Assembly (NCBI RefSeq): GCF_013035425.1
Contig: NZ_WQHX01000010.1
Location: 1-64,000, forward strand
DNA length: 64,000 bases
Source: Ruegeria arenilitoris
Lineage (GTDB): Bacteria; Pseudomonadota; Alphaproteobacteria; Rhodobacterales; Rhodobacteraceae
Direction of reading: 5' to 3'
Made by a program: the position numbers and the translations under genes. The notes beneath the pieces are model-generated. The model did no database searches, had not been told where the DNA came from, and was given only the letters and a program-made list of their open reading frames with translations. Of the stretch, positions 26,391-35,266 are shown piece by piece (the first letter of the stretch is position 1; every line of letters begins with the position of its first letter).

Positions 26391-26825
26391 ATGCTGATTG
26401 GAATTCCCAACTTGTTGACACCCGATTTGTTAAGACATCTCAAGGCGATGGGTCATGGTGATGAATTGGTAATCGCAGATGCGAATTTTCCGGCAGAAGC
26501 TTGTGCCGCGCGAATCGAGCGTCTCGCGGGTGCCAGCGCAACTGAGGTTTTGAGGGCAATCCTGACGATTATGCCTCTTGATTCCTACGTCGATCACCCG
26601 GCCCGCACGATGCAGGTTGTCGGCGACCCTGACACCGTTCCCGACATCGTAGCCGATTTCCAGAAGATCATCGATGAGACGGCGGATCATCCCGCCAAGA
26701 TCAGGGGCGTGGAACGGCACGAGTTCTATGTCGAGGCCCGCAAGACCTATTGCATCGTACAAACGGCCGAGACACGTCTCTATGGCAATATCATCCTGCA
26801 GAAGGGCGTTGTGCCGCCAAGCTGA
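26391..26825 (+). CDS. fucU: RbsD/FucU-family sugar mutarotase
   Basis: 144 aa from ATG 26391 (GAGGGGA site; an upstream TTG is less likely). Typical sequence: MLIGIPNLLTPDLLRHLKAMGHGDELVIADANFPAEA, with the conserved His (GHGDE) and the Asp of IADAN, and late FYVEARKTYCIVQTAETRLYGNIILQKG. Such enzymes interconvert sugar anomers (fucose, ribose or related). First gene of the rightward operon leading to the DhaK-DhaL module. Confidence 0.9.
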   Translation: MLIGIPNLLTPDLLRHLKAMGHGDELVIADANFPAEACAARIERLAGASATEVLRAILTIMPLDSYVDHPARTMQVVGDPDTVPDIVADFQKIIDETADHPAKIRGVERHEFYVEARKTYCIVQTAETRLYGNIILQKGVVPPS

Positions 26826-26912
26826 TCGACGGTGAACGGCTACGGCAATTGGACTTGCAAACTGCGGTGCAAAGCGGGCTAGATGTGGGTTGCGTAAGAG
26901 GAGATTCACGCG

Positions 26913-27920
26913 ATGCAAACAAAGAAGATCATCAACGACGGAGACGACGCGGTCGATGAAATGCTCGACGGGATACTTCTGGCGCATGGCGACACATTGC
27001 GCACCTCCGCAGACTCGGGCCGGGCGATCATTGCGCGACACGGGCCACGTGACGGCAAGGTCGGTTTGGTCATCGGGGGCGGGTCGGGGCACGAGCCGAC
27101 CTTCGTCGGATTTGTGGGGCAGGGGCTGGCGGACGCGGCGGCGATTGGAAACGTCTTTGCCTCGCCCCCGCCCGATCCCGCGCTAGCATGCGTCAAGGAG
27201 GTCTCCGGCGGCACAGGCGTGCTCTTCATGTACGGGAACTATGCAGGCGACGTTATGAATTTCGACATGGCGGCCGAGATGGCGGCGATGGACGATATCG
27301 AGGTGCGCACCGTGCTGACCACAGATGACGTGGCCTCGGCCCCGCGCGACGAGATCGAAAAACGGCGCGGTGTGGCGGGCAACTTCTTCATCTTCAAGGC
27401 GGCGGGAGCTGCGGCAGATGAGATGATGAGCCTCGACGACGTCGAACGCGTGGCGCGGCATGCGAATGCGCGGACTTACACCATGGGCGTCGCGCTGAGT
27501 CCGTGTTCGCTGCCGCAGACGCGGCGGTGGAATTTCGATCTGCCTGAAGGCGAGATGGAAATCGGCATGGGCATTCACGGCGAGCCGGGGATCGAACGCG
27601 GACCGATCAAGCAGGCCGACCAGATCGTGGACGAAATGATGGACCGGATCTTCGATGAGATGGGCGCGGCAAGCGGCGATCGGGTCGCCGTTCTGGTCAA
27701 CGGTCTGGGAGCAACACCGCTGATGGAGCTTTATATCATGAACAGGCGGGTGCAGGCGCGCCTTGAGGCGGTCGGTCTTTCGACCCATGCCACCTGGGTC
27801 GGGAACTATTGCACCTCGCTGGAAATGGCTGGCGCCTCGGTCACGCTCATGCATCTCGATGACGAGTTGCAGCGCCTGATCGACCGGCCTTGCCATTGCG
27901 CCATGTTCCGGGTGGTCTGA
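26913..27920 (+). CDS. dhaK: DhaK-like kinase subunit, probably acting on a tetrulose
   Basis: 335 aa, full DhaK length. Contains GLVIGGGSGHEPTFVGFVGQG (45-71), NYAGDVMNFDMA, and the substrate-binding histidine H222 in GIHGEPGIERG. H222 would form the hemiaminal with a ketone C2 in Dha kinases. The gene starts 87 nt after fucU and is followed 3 nt later by dhaL. The linked TIM-like and RpiB-like genes point to erythrulose rather than dihydroxyacetone as substrate (inference). Confidence 0.9.
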   Translation: MQTKKIINDGDDAVDEMLDGILLAHGDTLRTSADSGRAIIARHGPRDGKVGLVIGGGSGHEPTFVGFVGQGLADAAAIGNVFASPPPDPALACVKEVSGGTGVLFMYGNYAGDVMNFDMAAEMAAMDDIEVRTVLTTDDVASAPRDEIEKRRGVAGNFFIFKAAGAAADEMMSLDDVERVARHANARTYTMGVALSPCSLPQTRRWNFDLPEGEMEIGMGIHGEPGIERGPIKQADQIVDEMMDRIFDEMGAASGDRVAVLVNGLGATPLMELYIMNRRVQARLEAVGLSTHATWVGNYCTSLEMAGASVTLMHLDDELQRLIDRPCHCAMFRVV

Positions 27921-27923
27921 GCG

Positions 27924-28547
27924 ATGGACGGCAATGATGTGAAAGCAATGCTGCTGGCCGCCGCCGACGCGATGGACGCTGCGCGCGATGAGCTCTGTGC
28001 GCTCGACGGCGAGATCGGGGATGCCGATCATGGCGTCGCCATGGCTGGCGGTTTCGGCGCCATCCGAACCGCTCTGGTGGAGCTAGACGGTGTAGCGCCA
28101 ACCGAGGTATTGAATGCCGCGGCGAAGGCGTTCCTGAATGCCGTCGGCGCCTCCTCAGGTCCTCTCTATGCGACCGCTTTCATGCGCGCCGGCGCTGCGG
28201 TGAAGGGCAAGGACGTGCTCGGCGACGGGGACGCTCCGGGGCTGATTGTTGCGATGGCCGAGGGAATTGCGCATCGGGGCAAAGCCGAGCGCGGCGACAA
28301 AACCATGCTGGATGCTTGGGGGCCTGCCTCGGACGCAGCGACGGCGTCCGCGGGTAAACCTGCCGCCACCGTTTTCCATGCCGCGGCGGACGCCGCTGAA
28401 ATCGGGGCGGAGGCCACCGTCGAGATGCAAGCGAGACTGGGCCGCGCCGCACGCCTCGGGGCTCGCTCGCTGGGGCACAAGGATCCCGGAGCGGCGTCAG
28501 CCGCGTTGCTTCTCCGTGCCATGGCAAGAACCTTCGAAGAGAGCTGA
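27924..28547 (+). CDS. dhaL: DhaL-like ATP-binding kinase subunit
   Basis: 207 aa, 3 nt after dhaK. The GEIGDADHGVAMAGGF block supplies the Asp residues that bind Mg-ATP/ADP in DhaL, and SSGPLYATAFMRAG and GARSLGHKDPGAASA are the other DhaL signatures. There is no DhaM/PTS partner nearby, so the kinase should use ATP directly, with DhaK giving the sugar site and DhaL the nucleotide site. Confidence 0.9.
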   Translation: MDGNDVKAMLLAAADAMDAARDELCALDGEIGDADHGVAMAGGFGAIRTALVELDGVAPTEVLNAAAKAFLNAVGASSGPLYATAFMRAGAAVKGKDVLGDGDAPGLIVAMAEGIAHRGKAERGDKTMLDAWGPASDAATASAGKPAATVFHAAADAAEIGAEATVEMQARLGRAARLGARSLGHKDPGAASAALLLRAMARTFEES

Positions 28548-28686
28548 TCGGCGCGTTCGCGTCAGGTCCGCCGTTGGCCACCGGCGAAATGCCATTTGCC
28601 CGAATCGGGCTAACGCGCCCACTCTTGTAAAAAGAATATCAGCCACCGCCGACCAAACGACGGTGGCGCAAAACGGGAGGAAAGAA

Positions 28687-28989
28687 TTGGATATTGCATC
28701 GCCCATGGGGCGCGTTTCAGCTTGGTTCGAAAACTTCAGAAAGGCCCTCGAAAACGTTGTTGCCAAAGCGTTGAAATCACTTGTCGTGGAAGAGTTCTAT
28801 TGGCGTGATCTCGTCTCTTTCACATGGAATATTAAGACTATGGAAAGTCGGAATGCGATCGCCGATATGGTATTGGCCATGCTGGGCGATGCGCATCCGA
28901 AGAACTGTAAGATCGATGACCGGTCTGCCGGTTGCACGAAATGCATCACCTCTCCGGAGGGACGGCCTGGTGAAACCGACTCGATCTGA
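28687..28989 (+). pseudogene. Fragment resembling the N-terminus of a flavin monooxygenase-type protein
   Basis: From a TTG behind GGGAGGA, about 100 codons. Residues around YWRDLVSFTWNIKTMESRNAIADM match the SnoaL-like N-terminal extension that precedes the FAD domain in a family of flavin-containing monooxygenases. The homology ends near KNCKIDD, and the FAD-binding part is absent. It is probably a truncated remnant between dhaL and the TIM-like gene. The rest of 28548-29013 shows no gene. Confidence 0.5.
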
Positions 28990-29013
28990 TTTCCAGTAAG
29001 GCGCGAGTGTAAA

Positions 29014-29781
29014 ATGACGGTGGCAGATTTCTGGATCGGCACAAGTTGGAAGATGAACAAGACGCTCGTTGAAGCCGAGAGCTTTGCGAGGGCGCTTGCG
29101 GCAGCCGACGCCGATTGCGACGATCGCATCCAGCGGTTCGTAATTCCGCCCTTCACGGCCGTGCGCGAGGTTGCGCGGATTCTCGACCAGACTTCAGTTC
29201 TGGTGGGCGCACAGAACATGCATTGGGCCGATGCGGGTGCTTGGACCGGCGAGATCTCCCCAGTCATGCTGGCCGATTGCGGACTGGACATTGTCGAACT
29301 CGGCCATTCCGAGCGCCGCGCCCAATTCGGTGAGACCGACGAGACGGTCGCCTTGAAGACCGAGGCGGCGGTGCGCCATAGACTTATTCCGCTTATTTGC
29401 ATCGGCGAGACGCTAGACGAACGGGAGAGTGGGCGCGCCACCGAAGTGCTGGGGGCTCAGGTGCGCGCCGCACTAGGTGGACTTCGCGGTGACCAGAAAG
29501 CGGCGCCGGTGATCATGGCCTATGAGCCAGTTTGGGCCATTGGTGACGGCGGCATTCCCTCGACCACGGATTATGCAGATGCGCGTCACGCCGAGATAAT
29601 CGCTTTCGCAACCGACATTCTGGGCCGACCCGCGCCTTGCCTCTACGGCGGGTCGGTCAACTCTGAGAATTGCCAAGACCTCATCGTCTGCCCGCATATA
29701 GACGGGCTTTTTATCGGTCGGTCGGCCTGGAATGTCGACGGGTATCTCGGCATCCTTACTGCCTGCGCGGATGTCATCTGA
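29014..29781 (+). CDS. Triosephosphate isomerase-like enzyme, EryH/erythrulose-phosphate isomerase type
   Basis: 255 aa. TIM catalytic residues are present: K13 (GTSWKMNK), H98 (ELGHSERR), E171 (AYEPVWAIG), and the phosphate-binding GGSVN and [11 protein letters not shown] blocks. The residue before WK is Ser (SWKMN) instead of the Asn of glycolytic TIM (NWKMN), as in the tetrulose-phosphate isomerases of erythritol pathways. In context it should convert L-erythrulose-1-phosphate to D-erythrulose-4-phosphate. Confidence 0.85.
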   Translation: MTVADFWIGTSWKMNKTLVEAESFARALAAADADCDDRIQRFVIPPFTAVREVARILDQTSVLVGAQNMHWADAGAWTGEISPVMLADCGLDIVELGHSERRAQFGETDETVALKTEAAVRHRLIPLICIGETLDERESGRATEVLGAQVRAALGGLRGDQKAAPVIMAYEPVWAIGDGGIPSTTDYADARHAEIIAFATDILGRPAPCLYGGSVNSENCQDLIVCPHIDGLFIGRSAWNVDGYLGILTACADVI

Positions 29782-29800
29782 CGTATCGAAAGGACACTTC

Positions 29801-30262
29801 ATGAAGATTGCGATTGCCGGAGACAGTGCGGGCGAGGGGTTGGCGAAGACACTGGCCATGCACCTCGCCAAGACCCACGACGTCGCGGACGTGTCGCGAA
29901 CCGAGGATGGGCCGGACGCCTTTTACGCGAACCTGTCCGATCGCGTCGCTTCGGCGGTGATCGCGGGCGAGTACGACCGGGCGATCCTGGTCTGCGGGAC
30001 GGGCATCGGTGTCGCGATCTCGGCCAACAAGGTCCCAGGCATCCGAGCGGCGCAATGCCACGACACCTACTCAGCCGAGCGCGCCGCGTTGTCAAACAAT
30101 GCACAGATTATTACTATGGGCGCTCGCGTAATTGGCCCGGAGCTCGCGAAAACCATTGCCGAGGCCTTTCTGGCCAACACGCAAGATTTTGACGAGAACG
30201 GCCGTTCCGCTGGAAACGTCAACGCGATCGGCGACGTCGACGCGAAGTACAACAAGGTTTGA
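29801..30262 (+). CDS. rpiB: RpiB/LacAB-family isomerase, EryI-like
   Basis: 153 aa from ATG 29801 (AAAGGA site), 19 nt after the TIM-like gene. [16 protein letters not shown], catalytic C65 in [16 protein letters not shown]87 ([11 protein letters not shown]) and the [14 protein letters not shown] phosphate block are those of ribose-5-phosphate isomerase B. Beside an EryH-like gene it fits D-erythrulose-4-phosphate to D-erythrose-4-phosphate isomerisation, feeding the pentose phosphate pathway. Confidence 0.9.
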   Translation: MKIAIAGDSAGEGLAKTLAMHLAKTHDVADVSRTEDGPDAFYANLSDRVASAVIAGEYDRAILVCGTGIGVAISANKVPGIRAAQCHDTYSAERAALSNNAQIITMGARVIGPELAKTIAEAFLANTQDFDENGRSAGNVNAIGDVDAKYNKV

Positions 30263-30389
30263 GATTCGAGTGCTGCTAAGTAAGATCAACGATCAAAAAT
30301 CATCCGCTTCGGCAGCTGGACAACAATTCCGAGGACCTAATCTCGGAAATAATCCAATGCATGGTCTCGGCCTGTCCTGATCTTACCGG

Positions 30390-31113
30390 GGTCATGTCAG
30401 AAGAACTTGTCTTGAGCGGGGCAGGGTGGTTGGGTGGATTTTGCCCACGACCAGACCTGCCTCTTTCAAGTATTTCGAAACCAGCCGTGAGATCATCCGC
30501 CTGGCGGTGATGCTGTATATTTGGTTTCCGCTTTCACTTCGAAATGTCGAAGACCTGCTGCACGAGCGAGGCATCGATGTCAGCCATGAAACCGTCCGCT
30601 ACTGGTGGAACAGGTTCGGTCCGGTGTTTGCTTCTGAGATCCGAAGGAAACGGGTTCAGTAACTCCGAGCCTTTTCAAAATGGAAATGGCATGTGGACGA
30701 GTTTTTTGTGAAGGTGAATGGCCAGCGACACTATCTGTGGCGGGACGTAGATCATGAGGGCGAAGTGCTGGAAGCCGTTGTCAAAAAGCGCAGAAACAAA
30801 GCTGCAGCATTGAAATTCCTCAGGAAATTGATGAAGCGGCACGGAAAAGCGAAGCCGTCGTTACAGATCGCTTTGCTTGCTACAAGACTGCGCTCAGAGT
30901 TTTGGGAGTAATCGAAAAACAAACGACGGGAAGGTGGCTCAACAACCGCGTCGAGGATTCGCACCTGCCGTTCCAACGACGCGAACGTGCCATGCAACGC
31001 TTCAGGCGCATGCGAAGTCTACAGAAATTCGCCGCCGTCCATTCTTCCGTATACAACCACTTCAATCACGAAAGATCTCTCACCAGCCGAGACACCTTCA
31101 AGCTGACGCGCAC
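30390..31113 (+). mobile_element. IS6-family insertion sequence, copy 2 (right end missing)
   Basis: Left end GGTCATGTCAGAAGAA (30390), followed by the same CTTGAGCGGGGCAGGG segment as copy 1. Homology to copy 1 continues to about 31113 (end of KLTRT in the transposase) and then stops, so the right terminal repeat is lost. Same orientation as copy 1 about 21.7 kb away, so the two are direct repeats bounding the sugar island. Confidence 0.85.
30447..31113 (+). pseudogene. IS6-family transposase, degenerate
   Basis: Aligned with copy 1, the start codon is ACG (30447). A TAA replaces a Gln codon at 30660, and a one-base loss near 30848 shifts the frame just before the second catalytic Asp. The third acidic block reads NNRVEDSHLPF, with Asp next to Glu. 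An unrelated 3' tail follows to a stop at 31183. Not functional. Confidence 0.85.
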
Positions 31114-31183
31114 CTCCCAGTCTATCCCGCCGCTCCATCGACAGCTTAAATCTAGTAAAAAGCGAACTGAAAAGCGCCAGTAG

Positions 31184-31737
31184 GGCATTCTACTAAGTCT
31201 TTTGAGGCCTTATCGAACTAGTCGTTGATCGGAGAACTTGTCCTTCCAGACAGTACCCCGCGAGATTTAGACGTGGCTGATCACCGTTCTTCAGCCCCAG
31301 GATTTGAGCGGCAGCAATGGGCTCGATGCGGTAATCCGAGCCCTTTTGTCGGATGTCCACAAAGCGACAGAAACCGGACTCTCAATACCAGTCGGCACGC
31401 GGCAACGGCTGCTTGGACGTCTCACTGACCGCTTTAGCTAGAACCGGACTTTGTTATAATCAGGATCTACGCCCGGGTTGCGGACAAAGTTGCCATTTAA
31501 CGATGCAGCATGATTGGCTGCCTGCAGCCCATAGCGGACATGCCCAACCTGAAGACGGACGAGAAGAATACATACGTTGCACGTGCAATGGAGACCTTTC
31601 TCCAGCACAATGCAGACGATGTCTTTCGTCAAAGGCAGGGTGGATGACAATTAGGCGCGAAGAGGCCTGCCAAAACCAATGGGCGGTTGTCCGAGAAGAG
31701 GCTTCGTATATATCGAAAATCTAAGCGTCGCTAGGGC
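31184..31737. other. Intergenic region with dispersed repeats
   Basis: No supported gene. It carries a partial copy of the dispersed repeat at 31315-31375 (ATGGGCTCGATGCGG ... CGGATGTCCAC) and the GCAGCCCATAGCGGACAT motif at 31525-31542. Short frames in this stretch look like repeat-derived shadows. It separates the decayed IS from the convergent end of the TetR gene. Confidence 0.5.
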
Positions 31738-32460
31738 TCACAACTTGAACTTGCCGGGGAAAAGGCCGCACAAAAATCTTCGGATAAGTTTAACAGAGCG
31801 CCGTCGCGAAAAGCCCTGCATATCTGTAAGATAATTCACCCACATACCCTCCATCAAAGCCAGCGTTCCACTAGTGGCATCGTCCACCAAGTTTGCGTCA
31901 CGCCCGTTTTGTTGGGCTATTTCCGAGAATGCAAGCCGCAAGGTCTCGACAAGTCTGTGATCTTGAGTGCTGCTGTAGCGGGCAATGCCTGGGTGTGAGC
32001 TCGCGATGCCCCGGAATGCATGCCAGATTTTTGTACTTCTTGGATTGAGCAGAGCTTCGGACAGATCGGCCTCGATCACAGCCATCACTCGGTCTTCGGG
32101 CGACGCATCCGGGCCCAGATCGGTCATTCTGTCCATCTCGGAATAATATTGGGCACTGAAATGCTGGGCCGCTGCCGTCAGCAAATTGTCCTTCCCCCCG
32201 AAATGCAAATGGATCATTCCGCGTGATAAACCAGAACGCTCGCAGATGCGGCTGACCGTGGTATCGGTAACTCCAATATCCGCGATAGTGTCCAGAGTCG
32301 CCTTGATCAGAAGCTGCTTTTTGGCCTCCGGATCACGCTTCGAACCACGCTTTCTTCCTTTTAAGCTTTCCACTTTACCCAATAATTCCAATTGCTTGGT
32401 GGCATCCCGCAGGTCTATCTCACAGGAAGATTGACACGAAAGACCGTTCTGGCGCAACAT
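31738..32460 (-). CDS. TetR-family regulator (BetI-like)
   Basis: 240 aa as drawn. The HTH is at about 60-85 (IADIGVTDTTVSRICERSGLSRGMIHLHFGGKDNLL). The C-terminal WHAFRGIASSHPGIARYSSTQDHRLVETL and LMEGMWVNY resemble BetI, the choline/betaine repressor. The ATG at 32460 directly abuts a 22-bp palindrome and has no ribosome site, so either the mRNA is near-leaderless or a downstream GTG (at VESLKGRKRG) is used. Divergent from the amine operon, which it probably represses. Confidence 0.9.
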   Translation of the reverse strand: MLRQNGLSCQSSCEIDLRDATKQLELLGKVESLKGRKRGSKRDPEAKKQLLIKATLDTIADIGVTDTTVSRICERSGLSRGMIHLHFGGKDNLLTAAAQHFSAQYYSEMDRMTDLGPDASPEDRVMAVIEADLSEALLNPRSTKIWHAFRGIASSHPGIARYSSTQDHRLVETLRLAFSEIAQQNGRDANLVDDATSGTLALMEGMWVNYLTDMQGFSRRRSVKLIRRFLCGLFPGKFKL

Positions 32461-32482
32461 TTAATGGACGATCGTCCATTAA
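32461..32482. promoter_or_regulatory. Perfect 22-bp palindrome, probable TetR/BetI-type operator
   Basis: TTAATGGACGA followed by its exact reverse complement. Palindromes containing TGGACGATCGTCCA are typical of TetR-family repressors. It sits between the TetR start and the first permease gene (start 32513), where binding would block both transcripts. Confidence 0.85.
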
Positions 32483-32512
32483 TGACTCGTGAAAATCGAG
32501 AAGGGAGGTGGG

Positions 32513-33370
32513 GTGATCTTTCGTAGCGAAGCATCCCGGGGCTATACCCTCAGCGCACCGGCCACCGCTTATGTGGGCTTTCTGGTGGCGGCTCCATTGT
32601 TGATCCTGATCGCCTATTCGTTCTGGACGCAAACCTACGTAACACTCGATAAGACGCCGACGCTCAAAAACTATAGCGACGCGTTTGCTGATCCTCTGGT
32701 TCGACACCTAATGCTAAGGTCGATCTGGATTGCAGGGGTGGTCACTGTCGCAACCGTCGCACTGGCTTATCCTATCGCCTATTTCATTGCGATGAAGGCA
32801 CGGAAAAAGACCATCTGGCTTCTGCTTATCACTATTCCGTTCTGGTCCAGCTATCTCTTGCGCGTATTCGCCTGGAAACTCATCCTTGGGTTCAACGGTG
32901 TAATGAATTCTGCACTGCTGATGCTTGGTCTGATCGACGAACCGCTCGACTTCCTTCTCTACAATGAATTTGCAGTCGTGCTGACGCTTGCTCATGCCTG
33001 GGCACCATTTGCGATCCTGCCGATCTATGTTTCATTGCAGAAAATCGATCCAAGCCTGTTGGAAGCAGCCACCGACCTCGGCAACAGCCCTTTTCAACGC
33101 TTCGTGCGGGTGACGCTGCCGCTGACCATCCCAGGGATCATTGCTGCTTGCCTGATCATCTTTATCCCGACTGTAGGCGATTATGTAACGCCAGCACTGG
33201 TCGGCGGGTCGGACGGGAAGATGATCGCCAACCTTATTCAGGTGCAGTTCGGGGCCGCCAACAACTGGCCACTCGGCGCCACACTGTCACTGATCGCGAT
33301 GCTGTCGGTTGGCTTTGTCGCCATAGTGTTCGTCATTACCGCCACTCGGCTTGGGAGGCGGATCAGATGA
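32513..33370 (+). CDS. ABC importer permease, PotB-like
   Basis: 285 aa from GTG 32513, behind GGGAGGTG (a GTG eight codons earlier lacks a ribosome site). Six membrane helices; EAA loop LQKIDPSLLEAATDLGNSPFQRFVRVTLPLTIPG. Polyamine/opine/quaternary-amine (PAAT-like Pot) permease family. First gene of the amine operon, 31 bp downstream of the palindrome, with an ATGA overlap to the next permease. Confidence 0.9.
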   Translation: MIFRSEASRGYTLSAPATAYVGFLVAAPLLILIAYSFWTQTYVTLDKTPTLKNYSDAFADPLVRHLMLRSIWIAGVVTVATVALAYPIAYFIAMKARKKTIWLLLITIPFWSSYLLRVFAWKLILGFNGVMNSALLMLGLIDEPLDFLLYNEFAVVLTLAHAWAPFAILPIYVSLQKIDPSLLEAATDLGNSPFQRFVRVTLPLTIPGIIAACLIIFIPTVGDYVTPALVGGSDGKMIANLIQVQFGAANNWPLGATLSLIAMLSVGFVAIVFVITATRLGRRIR

Positions 33371-34155
33371 GACGTCCTTCGACCCTGACAGCCTACGCTT
33401 TTCTGTATTTGGTTTTTCTTTACCTGCCGGTTCTTTTTCTGCCCTTGTTTTCGTTCAACAGCGGCACAATCGTTGCCTTTCCGATCAAAGGCTGGACGCT
33501 GGACTGGTATCGGAAGCTTGGCGAGCAGGATACCTTGATCCAGGCCCTTTGGAATTCGCTTGGCGTTGGCACCGTCGTCGCACTTTTATCTACCGCCATG
33601 GGATTGTTCGCTGCCCGAGCCTTTGTTAGGTACCGGTTTCGGGGTCAACGCGCTGCAGAAGGTCTGGTGATGCTGCCTTTGGTTATACCGGGCATTATTG
33701 TGGCTTCTTCAATGTTGGTTCTGTTTCTGTTTATCGGTCTCAAGCCGTCTTTGCTGACCGTCGTTCTGGGCCATACGTTTCTTGCGCTGCCGTTTTCCGT
33801 CTCGATCCTGAAGTCTGCGTTTGACGACTTCGATGCGTCGCTGGAGGAAGCATCTTACGATCTGGGCGTCGGCGTGTTCGACACTTTCCGCCGCGTGACG
33901 CTACCGGTCGTTTCCCCGGGTATCGTAGCCAGCTTGCTGGTCACGTTCACAGTCAGCTTCGACGAATTCGTCCTCGCCTTTTTTCTGTCCGGCAACCAGC
34001 CAACTTTGCCGGTTTATATCTGGAGCCAAATCCGTTTTCCCGCCAAGCTTCCCAATGTGCTGGCGCTAGGCTCCATCTTGCTGCTCACTTCGGTTCTACT
34101 TCTGGTGCTTGCCGAGTATTTCCGCCGCCGCTCATCCGCATCAGAGGTCCGATGA
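33367..34155 (+). CDS. ABC importer permease, PotC-like
   Basis: 262 aa from ATG 33367, overlapping the previous stop. Six membrane segments and the EAA loop FDASLEEASYDLGVGVFDTFRRVTLPVVSPG. Second channel subunit of the amine importer; ATGA overlap with the ATPase gene. Confidence 0.9.
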   Translation: MRRPSTLTAYAFLYLVFLYLPVLFLPLFSFNSGTIVAFPIKGWTLDWYRKLGEQDTLIQALWNSLGVGTVVALLSTAMGLFAARAFVRYRFRGQRAAEGLVMLPLVIPGIIVASSMLVLFLFIGLKPSLLTVVLGHTFLALPFSVSILKSAFDDFDASLEEASYDLGVGVFDTFRRVTLPVVSPGIVASLLVTFTVSFDEFVLAFFLSGNQPTLPVYIWSQIRFPAKLPNVLALGSILLLTSVLLLVLAEYFRRRSSASEVR

Positions 34156-35249
34156 CAGTCAGAAACATCATAGAACTCAGGGGCGTTGAAAAGCGCTATG
34201 GCCCATTCCTGGCGGCTAGCGGGATCAATCTTGATCTCAAAGAAGGTGAGTTTTTCTCACTCCTCGGTCCATCGGGATGTGGCAAGACCACGGTATTGCG
34301 GATGATCGCGGGATTCCAGGAGCCAACCAAAGGCACCGTGCTGATCGACGGCCATGATATGGAAGGTGTGCCTGCCAACAACCGTCCGACTAACATGGTA
34401 TTTCAGAGCTACGCTATATTCCCGCACCTGAATGTTGGAAACAACGTAGCCTATGGATTGCGCGGCAAGGCCCCCAAGGCTGAGATCGACCAGCGCGTAG
34501 CCGAAGCCCTAGAAATGGTGGAGCTGGGCGGTCTTGAGGATCGCGGCGCAAGTGAGCTGTCAGGGGGGCAGCGGCAAAGGGTGGCGCTCGCCCGTGCGCT
34601 GATCATGCGACCCAAAGTGTTGTTGCTGGATGAGCCTTTGTCGGCTCTCGACAAGAAACTGCGCGAGCAGATGCAGTTTGAAATGCGTAACCTGCAGCAA
34701 TCGCTAGGCATCACCTTTGTGATGGTCACACACGACCAATACGAGGCGATGACAATGTCCGACCGCATCGGCGTGATGTTCAATGGGCGGCTTAAGCAGG
34801 TGGATACGCCAACCACGCTTTACGCGCGGCCCTGCGATCAGCAGGTTGCCAGTTTCATCGGTGAGATGAACATTTTGCCAGCTCAGTTGCTGGAAGAAAG
34901 TGGCGGTACGCTTTCAATCGACGCGAAGGCCTTTGGTCAAATGGAGATTGAAAGGAATCCCAACGTCGCGACCAACGCCAGAGATATGAACATCGGCATT
35001 CGGCCAGAACAATTGGAAATCACCGCTGAAAAACCCGAGAACTATCCATCAACTGTTCAAGGCACGGTCAGCAATGTCGCATTCTACGGTGAGAATATTC
35101 ACTACCACATTCAGGTTGCGGGAACCGACAAGCCGATCTCGGTCTCGGTTCCAAACTATTTTCACACGGTTGATTTCAATCGCGGCGACGCAGTTTGGCT
35201 GGGGCTTCAGGAAGCCAGTGTGATCGATCTTGGTTCCAACACAGAATAA
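34152..35249 (+). CDS. ABC importer ATPase, PotA-like
   Basis: 365 aa. All motifs are canonical: Walker A GPSGCGKTT, Q-loop VFQSYAIFPHL, signature LSGGQRQRVALARAL, Walker B LLLDEPLSALD, H-loop VTHDQYEAM. A C-terminal TOBE domain (MNIGIRPEQLEI...) follows. It powers the polyamine-type importer formed with 32513 and 33367. Confidence 0.92.
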   Translation: MTVRNIIELRGVEKRYGPFLAASGINLDLKEGEFFSLLGPSGCGKTTVLRMIAGFQEPTKGTVLIDGHDMEGVPANNRPTNMVFQSYAIFPHLNVGNNVAYGLRGKAPKAEIDQRVAEALEMVELGGLEDRGASELSGGQRQRVALARALIMRPKVLLLDEPLSALDKKLREQMQFEMRNLQQSLGITFVMVTHDQYEAMTMSDRIGVMFNGRLKQVDTPTTLYARPCDQQVASFIGEMNILPAQLLEESGGTLSIDAKAFGQMEIERNPNVATNARDMNIGIRPEQLEITAEKPENYPSTVQGTVSNVAFYGENIHYHIQVAGTDKPISVSVPNYFHTVDFNRGDAVWLGLQEASVIDLGSNTE

Positions 35250-35266
35250 ATCAATGGGAGGATAAA

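Noticed and set aside
28548..29013. A full gene between dhaL and the TIM-like isomerase
   Set aside because: Only a monooxygenase-like leader fragment is recognisable; there is no complete domain or continuing frame.
31438..31650. Minus-strand open frame that looks partly protein-like
   Set aside because: It overlaps the GCAGCCCATAGCGGACAT repeat motif, has no ribosome site and no recognisable family, so I treat it as repeat-derived noise.
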